From contig CP093831.1 of NCBI GenBank assembly GCA_033063855.1, positions 7,254,001-7,318,000 of the forward strand: DNA of 64,000 bases. The letters run 5' to 3'. Every line of letters starts with the position of its first letter. Position 1 is the first letter of the stretch. The notes under the pieces were generated by a model. It ran no database searches, was not told where the DNA came from, and saw only the letters and a program-made list of their open reading frames with translations. Of the stretch, positions 35,764 through 47,346 are shown one piece after another. A program made the translations under genes and the position numbers. This DNA is from Smittia aterrima (Eukaryota; Arthropoda; Insecta; Diptera; Chironomidae).

Positions 35764-38500
35764 ATGGACTTTAAGTTTGAATATCCTGATCAAAAGTTTG
35801 ATTATAACGTGGAGTTGAATAAATCTGGAAGTGGAAAAAGTTTTGTGGACAGTGATTTAATGTCAAAGAGAACTCCAAAATGTGCGAGGTTTGTTTAACA
35901 AATCTTTGAAGTGATAATTGATTCTAAGAAGACTTTCAACTGTTTCAGATGCAGAAATCATGGAATTATTTCTCAATTAAAATCACATAAGAAGCTTTGC
36001 AAATGGAAAGATTGTAAATGTCCAAACTGTTTGCTTGTCGTCGAACGTCAGAGAGTTATGGTAAAGGAATCAAAGTTCTCTTCATTGTACAATTGATTTG
36101 ATTTTAAATCTTATTAGGCAGCACAGGTCGCACTCAGAAGACAGCAACAAAACTCACAAATGAATCCTTCGTCAACAGCCCAACTTAATTCAATGGAATA
36201 CATCGAGAAAATACAAAACATGGAAAATCTCCTTGCACAGAAAAGAGCTTATCAAAAGCAGTTGAAGAGTTTACAGCAATCGTCCTATAACAAATCGATG
36301 ATGAATCGAGGTGAGTGCAATTTGGGAAATTTTTCTTGAAACCATTTTTGATTCGATCAGTTAAGCTGATCACAAATATTTCAATCGAAGAAAAGAATTT
36401 GCTAAATTTGTCACTGTACGAGATCAAATAATCGCTGACAAACCTTCAGCTCTCCTAAAACTCTTTTCCGTCTTCCGATCGTTTCATTTCTGATGTGTTG
36501 ATGATCATCAGAATTAATTGTAAGAAAAACACTTCGCGCTGCTCTGACTAATTACATATTTTCCGACTCACTTAATACGAGTTAATTTGAAGTGAGAAGA
36601 ACGAAGAAAAAAATCCATTTGTGTTGGAAGCAAAAAAAAATTATTTATGAAACACTCAAAGTTTCAACCCAAATATCATGAGATCACATCGCCTCGACGA
36701 ACGAAATGAAGTAGCAAATTGTATTTGCCTTTTCAGAGATTTTTCTCGCTCTTCAAATGAAATTAAACGAAACACATTTTCATGAGATGAATGGGAAGCA
36801 TTCTTCGTTGGTGTTCGTTGTGATCTTCGATATCTTTAGAGAAAGGTTAAGCTTCTTCCTCTTGAAACATCACTAACGATCTATCCGATTCCCATCACTC
36901 CTCATGACCTCTTTCGACTCTTAAAAGTGTAATTCATCACAAGAAACATTCATTAAAAAAATGTGTTTATTTGTTTGGATTGTTAATTGTTCTCTATTTG
37001 TTTAATGATTTCTTAAGTATTCGAATTCAATCTCGTGCATGTTTAAGTGAGAGGATGAAAATGAAGACGCATTTTAATTTATATTTTTTTGGGGCTCAGA
37101 ATTATCTTAAGCGTATGGATCGAATCATCCGCTGCCTCAATCATAATTAAATTTTCATACGGAAAAGTTTGAAGCGAAATAAAGTTAAGGGCGGATGGCC
37201 AAAGCGAGAAAAGTTTCGCCACTGAAATCTCCGTCTAAAGAATTTTTTTGCGACAACCGGAATTGAGTTTCCTAAAGGCTTCTTATTAAATATGTGCAAA
37301 TAGCCGGAAGTTGTTGAATGAAACCTTTTTCCCGAGGCGAGGAATACACCAAGAAAAAAGTAAAATCCATGCCAGACATCTCGACACCAAGTAAGGGATG
37401 TTAACTCAATGAAGTCACACGAGACGACGCTAAGGAAATTCCATGCAAAATTGATTTTACAGTCCCCATGCAACATCTTGTCGCAAAGAAATAGAAAGTG
37501 ATACAAATCATTTTTCAGTCTTTTCCTCGCTTCTGTGAACAACTTAACTTGAACCACATGCGGAGGCAAAAGGATCGAATGACGAGTTGTTAAGAATTCA
37601 ATGAATTGAATAATTAACGGTTTTCAATCCTTCGAGAAACAATTTTTCGTTGGAAATATGTTTTCTAAGGATTCATGTTTCACCTAAAACAACAAAATGA
37701 ATATCAACTTAACACATTTTCCCATTGGACTTTGCGGCATTGACACTTCGTAAACTCATTTGGTTTCTGAATGAGAACATTCTCTCGTGTTCGAAATGAT
37801 TAGATTTTGAAACAAAAACAGTAAAAATCTCCTCAAATTACAAAGAGAACATCAAGGATCAAGTCACATGTGCACATTACTATCGATCTTTCAATGTTTG
37901 TCCTTATTACAACGAACCAAATATTCACAACGCATTGATGACTCGAAGGATTGTTAGAATGTTTCATGTGTGTCGCTCTCGTAGACATTCTGGCGTTCAA
38001 TCTCGTCACGCATGTGTTTCTTTTCAGGCAATGTTAGAAATCTTGACTTGTCATTTCCAAAATGTAAATTAAAGAAATAAACATTTAGAGTGACTTGATC
38101 CATATCGGATTAGTATTCGTTGAAAGTTTGGATAGTTATTCTCGAGAGAGAGAATCTTAAATTTATTAGATAATTAAACAATGGCAAATAAATTTTTATA
38201 AGAAGCGATAATAAATTATTAAATTTATGATTTTTGTTTTTCATTTCAGTTCACTATCAACCGCCGTATTATTCGCCTATAAGCGACAGAATGAGAAAGC
38301 GGCGAACGTTTGCTGATCAAGATCTCATGCAAACGACGTTTACAAATTACTATTTGAACATGGCTCCACCTTCGACATCGTTCCCGATGATAAATTACAG
38401 TCAAAGTGAAACTGCAATAAAACAAATTAAAGTTGAAACCGACACACCAACCAGACCGAAACTTTCTTTCTCGATTGAATCGATAATTGGAATTAAATGA
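35764..38500 (+). CDS. dmrt11E: DM-domain transcription factor, dmrt11E/DMRT2 type
   Basis: A DNA-binding regulator of the Doublesex/Mab-3 family. Exons: 35764-35888, 35949-36060, 36118-36310 and 38250-38500 (TGA), giving 226 residues. The DM domain (residues ~35-90) begins RTPKCARCRNHG, contains KSHKKLCKWKDCKCPNC (interlaced zinc ligands) and ends ERQRVMAAQVALRRQQQ. The CPNCLLVVERQRVM wording fits the DMRT2/dmrt11E group more than dmrt93B, dmrt99B or dsx, by memory. No DMA domain or Dsx dimerisation domain is visible. A short coiled segment (MENLLAQKRAYQKQLKSL) and a Pro/Ser-rich tail follow. A 1.9-kb intron splits off the last exon. The stop is 90 bp from the stop of the convergent Ig-domain gene. 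Confidence 0.88.
36311..38249 (+). other. Large intron of the DM-domain gene
   Basis: A 1939-nt intron, very long for this window. It may carry regulatory elements or alternative exons. The minus-strand frame at 37147-37569 has no recognisable domain. Nothing in it was called. Confidence 0.5.
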
Positions 38501-38590
38501 GGAGATTATTAGATAATTTTATTTTGGCGTTGATTTGTGATGAAAAGTTTTAATTTAAAACCAAATAATATTTTAATAAATTTTGAATTT

Positions 38591-40589
38591 TTAAGCAGAA
38601 TGACTTGAATCTGTTCTTGAACCTTCAGAGCTTGTCGTCTCTTGTGTTCCTGTCGAACTTATCGTGTGCATACTGATTTCATCTAAAGCTTGACTTCTCA
38701 CTTGTTGCCGCCGCTTCCACATTTTCATTCCGTACGCTGAGGCCATCACAACAAGAAGCGTTGGAGCGGTAATGACAATGCTTAGAAAGGAAACAGAAGC
38801 TCCACGAACGCCATCAACAGTAACATAGACTGTATCGTAGCTCTCTTCATATTCTCCGAGGATTCGACCGCTGCACGTCCATTTTCCAGCGTGAATGTCT
38901 TTATTCAAATTCTTGATGATAACGGTACAATAACCGTCAATAAGTTTCCTGTTCGGATCGAAGTAGTACATTCCATCAATAGCATTTGCTTCCATTACTT
39001 GCTCGTTGATGCTAAAAGCTTCTCCCTTTGGCGTCAAGAAGTGACACGTTGTTAAGCTTCCAAAGGGAATAGCTCGACATTGAATCGCAATCGAATTCTT
39101 GGCAAAATCTTCAATTTGTTTTGTGATTGCCATCATGAACGATGCTTTGACTTCAATTTTCAACGTTTTGACAGCTTCTCTCATCGATTCTGAGGAACGA
39201 CCCACTCCGCATTTCCACTCGCCTTCGTCTGAGAAATGAAATCGTCTGATATTTATTCCACAATGTCCTAAATGAAATCCATCGCCGTAATATTGAAAGG
39301 CGTCATTGTCACTTAAAGCTTTTTTGTCGGAAACTGAGAGAAGCTTGTGCATCGGATGAAGGAACCAGCAATAATCGAATGGATTATTGGAGTTGCAACG
39401 GATGATTGCACTTTTATTATCGACGAAGAAGAGCTCAGACTCATCGCTCAAAACTGAGAGGAAATTAAAAGGAAACTCATTTAACGAATGGAATTTGACG
39501 ATAAACTCACTTTTGAGCTTGTCCCAGTAGTCAGAGGCATCGATTACTGCTGAATATTTATAAATCCTTTTGTTTTCATCAAGAATTCTCGTGTTCGCTT
39601 CATCATCGACATCCACGAGTCCTAAGAAACATTTCCACTGTGTTCTATCGCTTCCTGACATCTTTAATATCTCTAAACCACATTCACCATAAACGAACCC
39701 TTCGCCATGATAACGATAATCATCCAAAGCTCCTCCAACCTCAAGATTAATCCCAAATCCGTCAGCTCGTTCAAAGCGGCAAAACTTCAAAACATTCTTC
39801 AAGTTTTTCACTCGACAAAGCAATTGAAAGTTATCGCCGCTAACTCGTTTCGTCTCTGTTTCGATTTTCTCTTCTGTAAAGTGAAACATTGTTGCAATCT
39901 TATCACCAAATTATTATTTGTTGCATTGAAATTTAGCACTCGACAAGGTCGCGTGAGATAAGAAAAATAAAATTCGCAAGCTAACCAATCGATTGAACGT
40001 TGACTGTATACGTCACTTCTTTAGGTTGTCCTAAGATTCCCATACGCACGTCCCACTCGCCTTCTCGAAAATCACTTGAAAGATCTTGTGGAATCATGCA
40101 CTTTGTCTTGTCAATGTCCAACATTTTTAAGTAACCCAAATCTCTTGACACGACGCAATATGACAAACCAATTCCCGCCGGGGCAAAGTTTTCCGTGTAA
40201 GTGAAGACTTCTTGTTCAGGTCTTTCAACCGCTGCACTTTCTTTCACACTCACGGTGCTCACTCCCTTGATGGATGTCTCGTACGTCGTGTTCTTGAACG
40301 TGGAAATGAGTTGCCAAGCACCAGCATGGGATTTCTGAATATTGTCGATTCTTATTCCACACTTGTCTTCACTAAACTTAACAAAAGCATCCTCTGAGTT
40401 GGTTTCTTTCTGTCCCGGAGCTTTATAGGCACACGCCGTCTGACTGTCAATAGCATTTTTTATTTTGATGTAAATGCTTCTGCCGACAGACACATCTAAC
40501 GTTGAGGGAATCACCACGGTTTCAAAGAAATCTCTTTCAAGAGAGAGAGTTGAATGGATTATTGCTATGAACAACACCAGATGCTTCAT
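38591..40589 (-). CDS. Single-pass membrane protein with Fas3-type Ig-like repeats
   Basis: Exons on the minus strand: 40589-39986, 39873-39511 and 39453-38591 (TAA), giving 609 residues. It begins with a signal peptide (MKHLVLFIAIIHSTLS). The extracellular part has about five related Ig-like modules, each ending in a pattern like GxCGIxIxxxxxxDxGxWxC: DKCGIRIDNIQKSHAGAW, GECGLEILKMSGSDRTQWKC, GHCGINIRRFHFSDEGEWKC and GYCTVIIKNLNKDIHAGKWT are the clearest. Modules 1 and 2 have lost some cysteines. One transmembrane helix (FLSIVITAPTLLVVMASA) is followed by KMWKRRQQ and a Ser/Thr-rich cytoplasmic tail of about 44 residues. The pattern recalls the first Ig domain of Fasciclin 3, so an adhesion role is likely but not shown. 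The 57-nt intron (39454-39510) is a multiple of three and open, so retention would add 19 residues. Confidence 0.8.
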
Positions 40590-42029
40590 TGTCGAGAGCT
40601 TTAGCGAAAATAAAGTAAAACATGAGCGGTTTACTGACTTTAAAGCAAATTCTCTTCCACTTCAAATGAAACAATCAAGTTTCGTTTCTTTATCTCTCAA
40701 GAACACTTTTTATTGTTCCTTCTTTAAAGTTTTATTATTCCATCGCTTAATCCTCAGCTGTTTACTAACAAAGGTTTTCCAATTGAAAGATTCACGTTCA
40801 TGCATGAAAAGGGATGAAGGTTGGACATCAAGAGCGGTTGAAAGTAACCTACTCGACTTCGATTAACACAGAAAAATATTTTGTTGACTATCGTCAATTC
40901 AACGGATGTCATTCTTGTGAAAAACTTTTTTCTTGACAATTTATTATCCAACTAAACAAAACTTTTCTTTCGAGCTTTCGCATATTCCTCTAAACATTTT
41001 TGATATGATACATTTTTATTTTAATGGAAAAGTTGAGTGACGTGAGGTTTCATAAAAGAAAAATTACTCTCACGCAACTCCTTTACCAATAACATTTCGG
41101 AGATGTGAACATTTTATTTTATTAAAACTTCAAGAGGAATAGAAAAGTACAAAAAGTTTGTATGAGACAAAGGTTAGATTTAGCGTTTTCAGTGTTGTCA
41201 AGAACATTTTCTGTTTCAAAAATGTCCCAACCTTTTTATTCAGATGGGGGTCGGAGATTGAAATTTCTTGAAGGTATTTGTTGCATTGGAAGAGAGGAAA
41301 GAAAATTCCATAAAAATGTTCGCTTTATTGTCCATTTTTTTTCTCGTCTGCGCTCAGATAAATAAAATTTAAACGCAAAGCGAACGATGAGACGCTCGTG
41401 CACTTTCACTGAAAACTTTTATTGATTTTTATCACAAACATTCCTCGAAAAATTCATGAGATGAACATCGACGTGAGATACCTCAATTTTTCTCGATAAA
41501 ATCAATTCTCGGACAAAGTTGGATAGAGATGCAGCAGGTGAATGGATTTGAAGCAAATCCATTTTCATCCAAGCTTTCAAACCGAGTTAATGGTTAGTGA
41601 TGGAAACACGTGACACTCTCATCTCATCCCCTTGTGCTTGTCAGGCTCAGAAAAGGTTTCATAACTTTGTTACGAAATCGATAAACAGATATTTCATAGG
41701 CTGCCGCAAAAGCAGCCGCAAGACATTTTCATTGAGATGGAAATTCTTGCTAAGGAACGAACGTGCTGAGACTAATAAAAAAAAATTCTGTTTATTGTAA
41801 GTTTGATCCTGATTCGCAGTAAGGAATGTTGCAATAACTTTTGAATCGATTATTAGAAAGATTGAGATTGAAGGTCAACAATGTAAATCGATTTTATGAA
41901 GATGATTGAATTAATTAAGATATAAATTATGTTTAGATAGTTGTCGAAGGTTTACTATTCTGTAGTTCAACTACACTCGTTTGGCTTTAAAGCTATCGGG
42001 ATTTCAACTATCTAAGAGTATAACGATTA
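40590..42029. other. Intergenic region
   Basis: About 1.4 kb between the Ig-protein start and the synaptotagmin stop, both on the minus strand. It should contain the Ig-gene promoter and the synaptotagmin 3' UTR. Small plus-strand frames at 41162-41365 and 41597-41800 show no family features. Confidence 0.55.
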
Positions 42030-45000
42030 TTAAACTTTAGTTGTGCTCTTTCTTAATGGGTGAAACATCGCAATCGGCTTTCTCAACGTCGTGATCATTT
42101 GATGCCAGTGTAAGAGTCCTTTTCCGTCCGTTCGACTTCCAACAATCACGTGACCAATTGGCAATGACTTTCGGAAGCCTTCGCTGTGGTCTGATGATGA
42201 TAGAACATTCATGACTGTTAAACGCACTTGTATCGAGTTGAGCAGAAATGGAGGCACGGAATATGAAAGTGCCTCGTTGAAAATTGGATTGCGTTCGCCT
42301 CGCTTCGTGCTCGTTCGCTTTTTCGAAACTTTCTTGTTGTTTTTAAGTAAATAGACCTGAGGGATGAGAAGAGTTCTTTGAATTAAAGAGTCAAGGAGTG
42401 ACATTTTCATGTTTAAATCTGCCTCTGCCATTTCATGAAGAGTAAGCCTTCAATTGATGAAAATTTTGAGATTCAAAAGGAAATTTATGCACGAGCATGA
42501 ACTCGAAGGCTTTTTCTCTCCAGTCTTTATGTGAACAATCTCTGACGTCTACTCAGTGGCAATGATGGAATGCAGTTTCAAGCATATTTCAAATAAGCTA
42601 TCATCTATAATTTCTCTTGAATGTGAATTACCTTGACGAAAACATTTTGAATATCAGATAAAGCCTCATGCCTATTATCGTTTAGCTCGCATTCCGGGCG
42701 TAGGCTCCTTGCCTTAACAACAACAACAGTCAGTCTGTGAATAACAAACAAAAGCTTGTGTAACAATTTCTCTTGAAATTAATCAAAACTTTACCTCTCG
42801 GCGGTTGGAAGATATGAAAGGGAGAACATGAGATCTCCATAATTTGTGCAATTGTTGCGTGAGTCGGAGAGTTGCAGCCACGTAGTCACGGGTTTGCGGA
42901 TATCAGTCAATTTCATTTCGGTTTCTCCTAATAACGAAGGAGAATTCGAGAATTTGATTGAGGACTTAATTGCTCGTATTTCATTTACCTATTAGCGTCG
43001 TACATTGCGCATTTGTGTGATACAAATGGAACCATAGAGAGCGTTTGATAAGTTGCTTCGTAATGAAGAAGCCAAACAATTCTTGGTAACTGGGATGCTT
43101 TGAATTCTTAAATATTTTAGTTTGCATTGCATCTGATTCATCTGGAACCAGATATACTCGAACGAAAGTGTCGACGTAATCCGGATCGGCATCGGCTGGT
43201 ATAATGAGATCCTTGGCTTCAAGTACAGTCACTAGAAGCTCGCAGCCTTCTTCAGTTGCACTGTTCCTATAATACAATGATTTCAAATGTTATCTTTTCA
43301 TGCGATTGTGATGAACAACAATAGAAGAATCAACTGGTGGCTGCCATTATGAACGAAAATTCTTTTGTCACGTAATTGAAAATCTGAAATCCTTGGTAGG
43401 AATTCTCCTATCTTCTCCTATAACAATAATTTTATTCGAGATCAAATATCGATTTACTAATAAAGGAGAGAAGTCAAGCGAAGCATTTAGCTTTGATTGT
43501 CTAAGTTCCTAACACAAAAGCGTGATGATGCCAATCGAGACATTGAAAAGTGTTCATTCGGGAAGGCGAAAGAAGTGAAAAAAGAAAATAGTTTAAAGTC
43601 TACAGTCCATGAAATATTTTGAAGTGAGAGACAAGCTTCTAAATTGAAAGCTCTTTGGTTAAAACCAAAACTTTTTAGCAAAAGTTAAAACCAAAACGGA
43701 TTTGAGTAAACGATAAAGTTTTCTAATTGAGCTGAAAGTCTTTCAAAACTCGTCGAGAGTGAGAGAAAGAGAAGTTTAATCTAGAAGCACAACTCGGCAT
43801 AATTAAATTGTGCAACTTTTGTATCAGACAAATACTTGAGCTTATGAAACTATTGAAATTTCCTCGCTTTTGCTTTTGCTACAACCTTGTTACCTCGACA
43901 TTTATAAATATCTAGGAAATGATTTAATCCTCTGCCAACATTGGTCGCTATGGAAATTAATTAATTGATAGTTCCCGGGGGATTTCATTTAACTTAGGGA
44001 TTTTAATGCGAAGCATAATTCAATTAAATACTAGGAAAAGGTAAAGTCCTTGATACAGAGTTGCTGTGATACTCGTTCTACGTAATTAGAGGTGGGATGT
44101 TAAATTTATTTAAACAACTTACTTGTCGTATTGAAGAGCAATGCACAAGTTTCCAGTGACTGGAGGCGTTGTTCGTTCGAGCTTGTTGAATATTACCGAT
44201 GATTCTGATGAAATTGATTCTGACGAAGCGGCACGTTTGATAGATGTTGAACTTTGAGAGGCTTCACTCGAATCAAAGAGTGGTGGCGAGGTTTGAAGGA
44301 TTTTCGTTAGCGATGGATGCTTGCAAAGCTGTAACGATTTACCGTTGACAGCTTGGTTGTGGATTTGATTCGCCCTCATCATCGAATATTGTTCTAAATA
44401 AGTCTCTGATGGCGTTTTCAAAAGCCTCTTTCCATTTAGAAAAGGATTTGTTGATGACAGCGGAGCTGCGACCGACGCGGGACTCATTTGATCCACATAA
44501 TCGTCAAGCTCTGCTAAAACGCTTAAATCATTCGCTTCGTTTTCGGAAAAAGATCGATTTCGTATGTGCTTTCGATAGCTTTTCGCCACGCTTTCGTCAT
44601 AAAGTGATGAATCGACGAATTTTTCATTGACGCTCGAAGTTAAATCTCCTCCATGACTCGACGTTTCAGCAAGGGGACTTGTCGAAGGCTTGTTGCTTAT
44701 CGTTTTCGGTGAAAACCTCGGCGGCGAACAACTTCCACTTTTTCTTCGATGCTTACCGGATGCTTCAATCTTTTGAATTCTTTCTTCTAATTGTTTCAAT
44801 GGGTCAACATCGTCGTTGTCATCATTATCTCCGAGGTATCCGTCATCGGGCGCTTCTTCCATTATCGATTTAATTGTTTTCGGATTAAAGTCAAACACGT
44901 TGTTGTCACCCGAAAGTGAATTAATGAAGGGATTTTTCGAAATGACAGCGCTCTTGGTGGCTCTCTCGTTTTCAATTTTACATTCCGCGGTCACAGTTGT

Positions 45001-45684
45001 CGAAAAGAAATTGCTTTTTATTGACTCGAAGTTCATTAATCCATTTAAAAAGGGATTAGTCGTCGGTTCTTTCTCCTTCACTGTTTTTTGAACGTCCCTC
45101 GGAGGATTTATTAGTGGAATGGGACAGCTTGATGATGGTGCTGACATTTGCTTCCTCGCAACAGGTCGTGGAACTGACTTCAATGGAGCAGAATTTAATT
45201 TTCCCTCATGACTGTCTTGCTTGTGAACGGGTGAGGATGAATGTCTATCTCTTGGTTTGATTGATATTGGAAGAGGGTATGGAGCAGGACGTAAAGGCTG
45301 GGGTGGTATTGCCTCATCACACATCCACGGCGGTGTCGCTAAAGCGGTTTGACCAAAAACAAGTTCACCCTCGTGAGCATTTCTATCAACAGAATCGAAT
45401 CGTTTGAAGCTTCCTGTACTCCCAAGAAGAATATCGGATCCAGAATGAACCTGTTGTCACAACGCAAACAATTATTCCAATGATCGATGATGTTCACAAA
45501 GTTTCTATTCTAAGCAACTTACGATATATCCGTTCGCATTGAAAAGTTTGTCCTTTGATAATCCAATTTTCTCTTCGCCACTCGAACAGAACCACGATTG
45601 AAATGCGGGACCCAGAAAGCGACAAATAGCAAAAGCAACCAAAACGATGATCGCAATTGTGGCCATCAAAAGCGATATCATCAT
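42030..45684 (-). CDS. Syt12: Synaptotagmin-family protein, Syt12-like, with NPF motifs
   Basis: A membrane-anchored tandem C2 protein of vesicle traffic. Exons on the minus strand: 45684-45523, 45450-44123, 43266-42989, 42927-42795, 42734-42632 and 42356-42030 (stop), giving 776 residues. An N-terminal transmembrane helix (MISLLMATIAIIVLVAFAI) is followed by a 420-residue Pro/Ser-rich linker with three NPF motifs (TNPFLNG, KNPFINS, TNPFLNGK). C2A begins near NSATEEGCELLVTVLEAKDL and C2B near AERLTVVVVKARSL. The third C2A calcium loop (HLYHTNAQ) lacks the usual aspartates, and the C2B loops also look depleted, so calcium-independent function is expected. The C-terminus has GLLHWHQM and RKPIAMFH, like the conserved WHXL-type synaptotagmin end. 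Subfamily (Syt12 rather than Syt alpha/beta or 14) is moderate confidence. An 856-nt intron separates linker and C2A. Confidence 0.8.
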
Positions 45685-47256
45685 TTTAACGAGATCAACG
45701 TTGGAGAAAATTCAATTAAGCGACACTCTCCAATTTTCCATTTTTACATTGTGAACATTCTGTGAAAATTAATATGACGTGAGTATCCGGCAGCAAAATT
45801 GAAATCAAATAGCTCTTTGAATGCGTCCAGCTTGCTTACACAAAGAGATTAACAAAACGAAAAAAAAGAGGATTTCAAACAAATTTTTCCTGATCAACGG
45901 TTTGCTGAGCTTTCAACAATCGCATTCAATCCTATCATTAACCAAATCTAAAGGTTTCACATTGTAAGCTCATATTTTTAATTATCATCAATTTCTGCTT
46001 CACTGACGGAAAAATGTAATCAAAGCTTTAGGTTTCATTTTCGAACTCGAGATTTTTTTGCTGAAGCAAAATTCATTTAAGTTTACCCAAAGCGAAAAAA
46101 ATTGTTAAAGGACTTTTGATGAAAAGCTTTTGCAATCACAACATCAGCTCTTTGATAACGAGCAGAGAAAAGTTTATTTATAGTCGCAGGAGAGCTCTTA
46201 GAATGAAATGTTTTCAAAACATTACATTCCCGACAAACGTCGATTCGAGTTAGAGCAAAAGGAGATAGAAATAAATCTTCCGAGCGTCAACACAAGATAG
46301 GAAATTTTTCTGATTCTGAGAGATTTATCCTCTTTCAAGAAACACGATACACTTCTCTGATCCGTTTATGATTTGATGCTTAATCTTAACGTATTAAACT
46401 TTAAGAGTCTTCCTTTAAATTGTCTATTTCCTCACTTAAAATATCACTTTACTTATCGTCGACTTTTGACGCTTTTCCGCAATGAGTCTGCTCTTCCCTT
46501 TCTAACTAATTTGCATTGATTTTTCTCCCAGAAGATTTTCACGGCACTTCAAGCGGAATAAACATTTGTGCATCACTGAATAAATTATTTTCCCTTCGTT
46601 CACAACTGAAATCACACTTACAATCGCAAATTAACTTTAATTAACACATTTTTCGAACGCATCAGACAATCACAAAAACCCGACCGAACGCTTGAACAAT
46701 CGACTGCAAAGTAATTTTTCTGAGCAAAAACTTTGTGAAAAAAGCTCTCTTGTTGCATCATTTCCATTGCGAGATGAACTTGCGCACAAACGACGTAAAC
46801 AGAATGAAACGTGATTTTCCTAAAGAGCAAGAGATACTGGGATCAACAGGTGAATAACTGGAAGGAACAAGATGCAGAAAAGCTCTCACAAAATCAAAGT
46901 CGCAATCATCTAAGCTTTAAGCTTTTAAAAGCTTCAAAAGAGCTTTCAAATACTTCAAGTCCCAAAAATAAGCTTTTAAGGAGTTTACAAATTTTATTTT
47001 ATTGTACAAATCAGTAAATAAATTCGATGATAATATTTCTTTGTCTTCTACGTGAATTTATTTACAAATCAAAAGAAAATTTCAACAGATTGTTCGATAA
47101 TCTCGAAAAAAATCGCCGGATCGATTGAAGAAAGTTTGTGCAAATTAAATGATGAGTTGGAGAAGAATTAAATTTGCTTTAAAAAAATAGTAAAGAGCGC
47201 AACTTATAAATAAATTTATCAGAATCGTTGTTGATGTTTCGCAAGAATCGGTAGAT
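45685..47256. other. Intergenic region
   Basis: About 1.6 kb between the synaptotagmin start and the last wupA exon. It holds the synaptotagmin promoter and leader and the wupA 3' UTR. A cluster of AAGCTT sites near 46912-46975 includes the 16-nt palindrome AAGCTTTTAAAAGCTT (46919-46934). No coding region was supported. Confidence 0.55.
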
Positions 47257-47346
47257 TTAGGCCTCGACTGCTTCGGGTTCTGTCTGAGCTTCTGCCTCTG
47301 GCTCTGGTTCAGCGGGGGCGGGTTCAGCAGGAGCAGGCTCCGCAGG
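47257..47346 (-). other. wupA: wupA terminal exon B (Pro-Ala-Glu tail)
   Basis: A 90-nt terminal coding exon with a good acceptor (TTTTTGCAG). It encodes 29 residues made almost wholly of Pro, Ala and Glu, starting [14 protein letters not shown] and ending PEAVEA, then TAA. Skipping terminal exon A gives an in-frame protein ending with this tail. Confidence 0.8.

Noticed and set aside
37147..37569. 140-codon minus-strand frame in the DM-gene intron
   Set aside because: No domain, no splice partners and no similarity to known families.
44409..45091. Plus-strand frames opposite the synaptotagmin linker
   Set aside because: Antisense shadows of a real exon on the minus strand.
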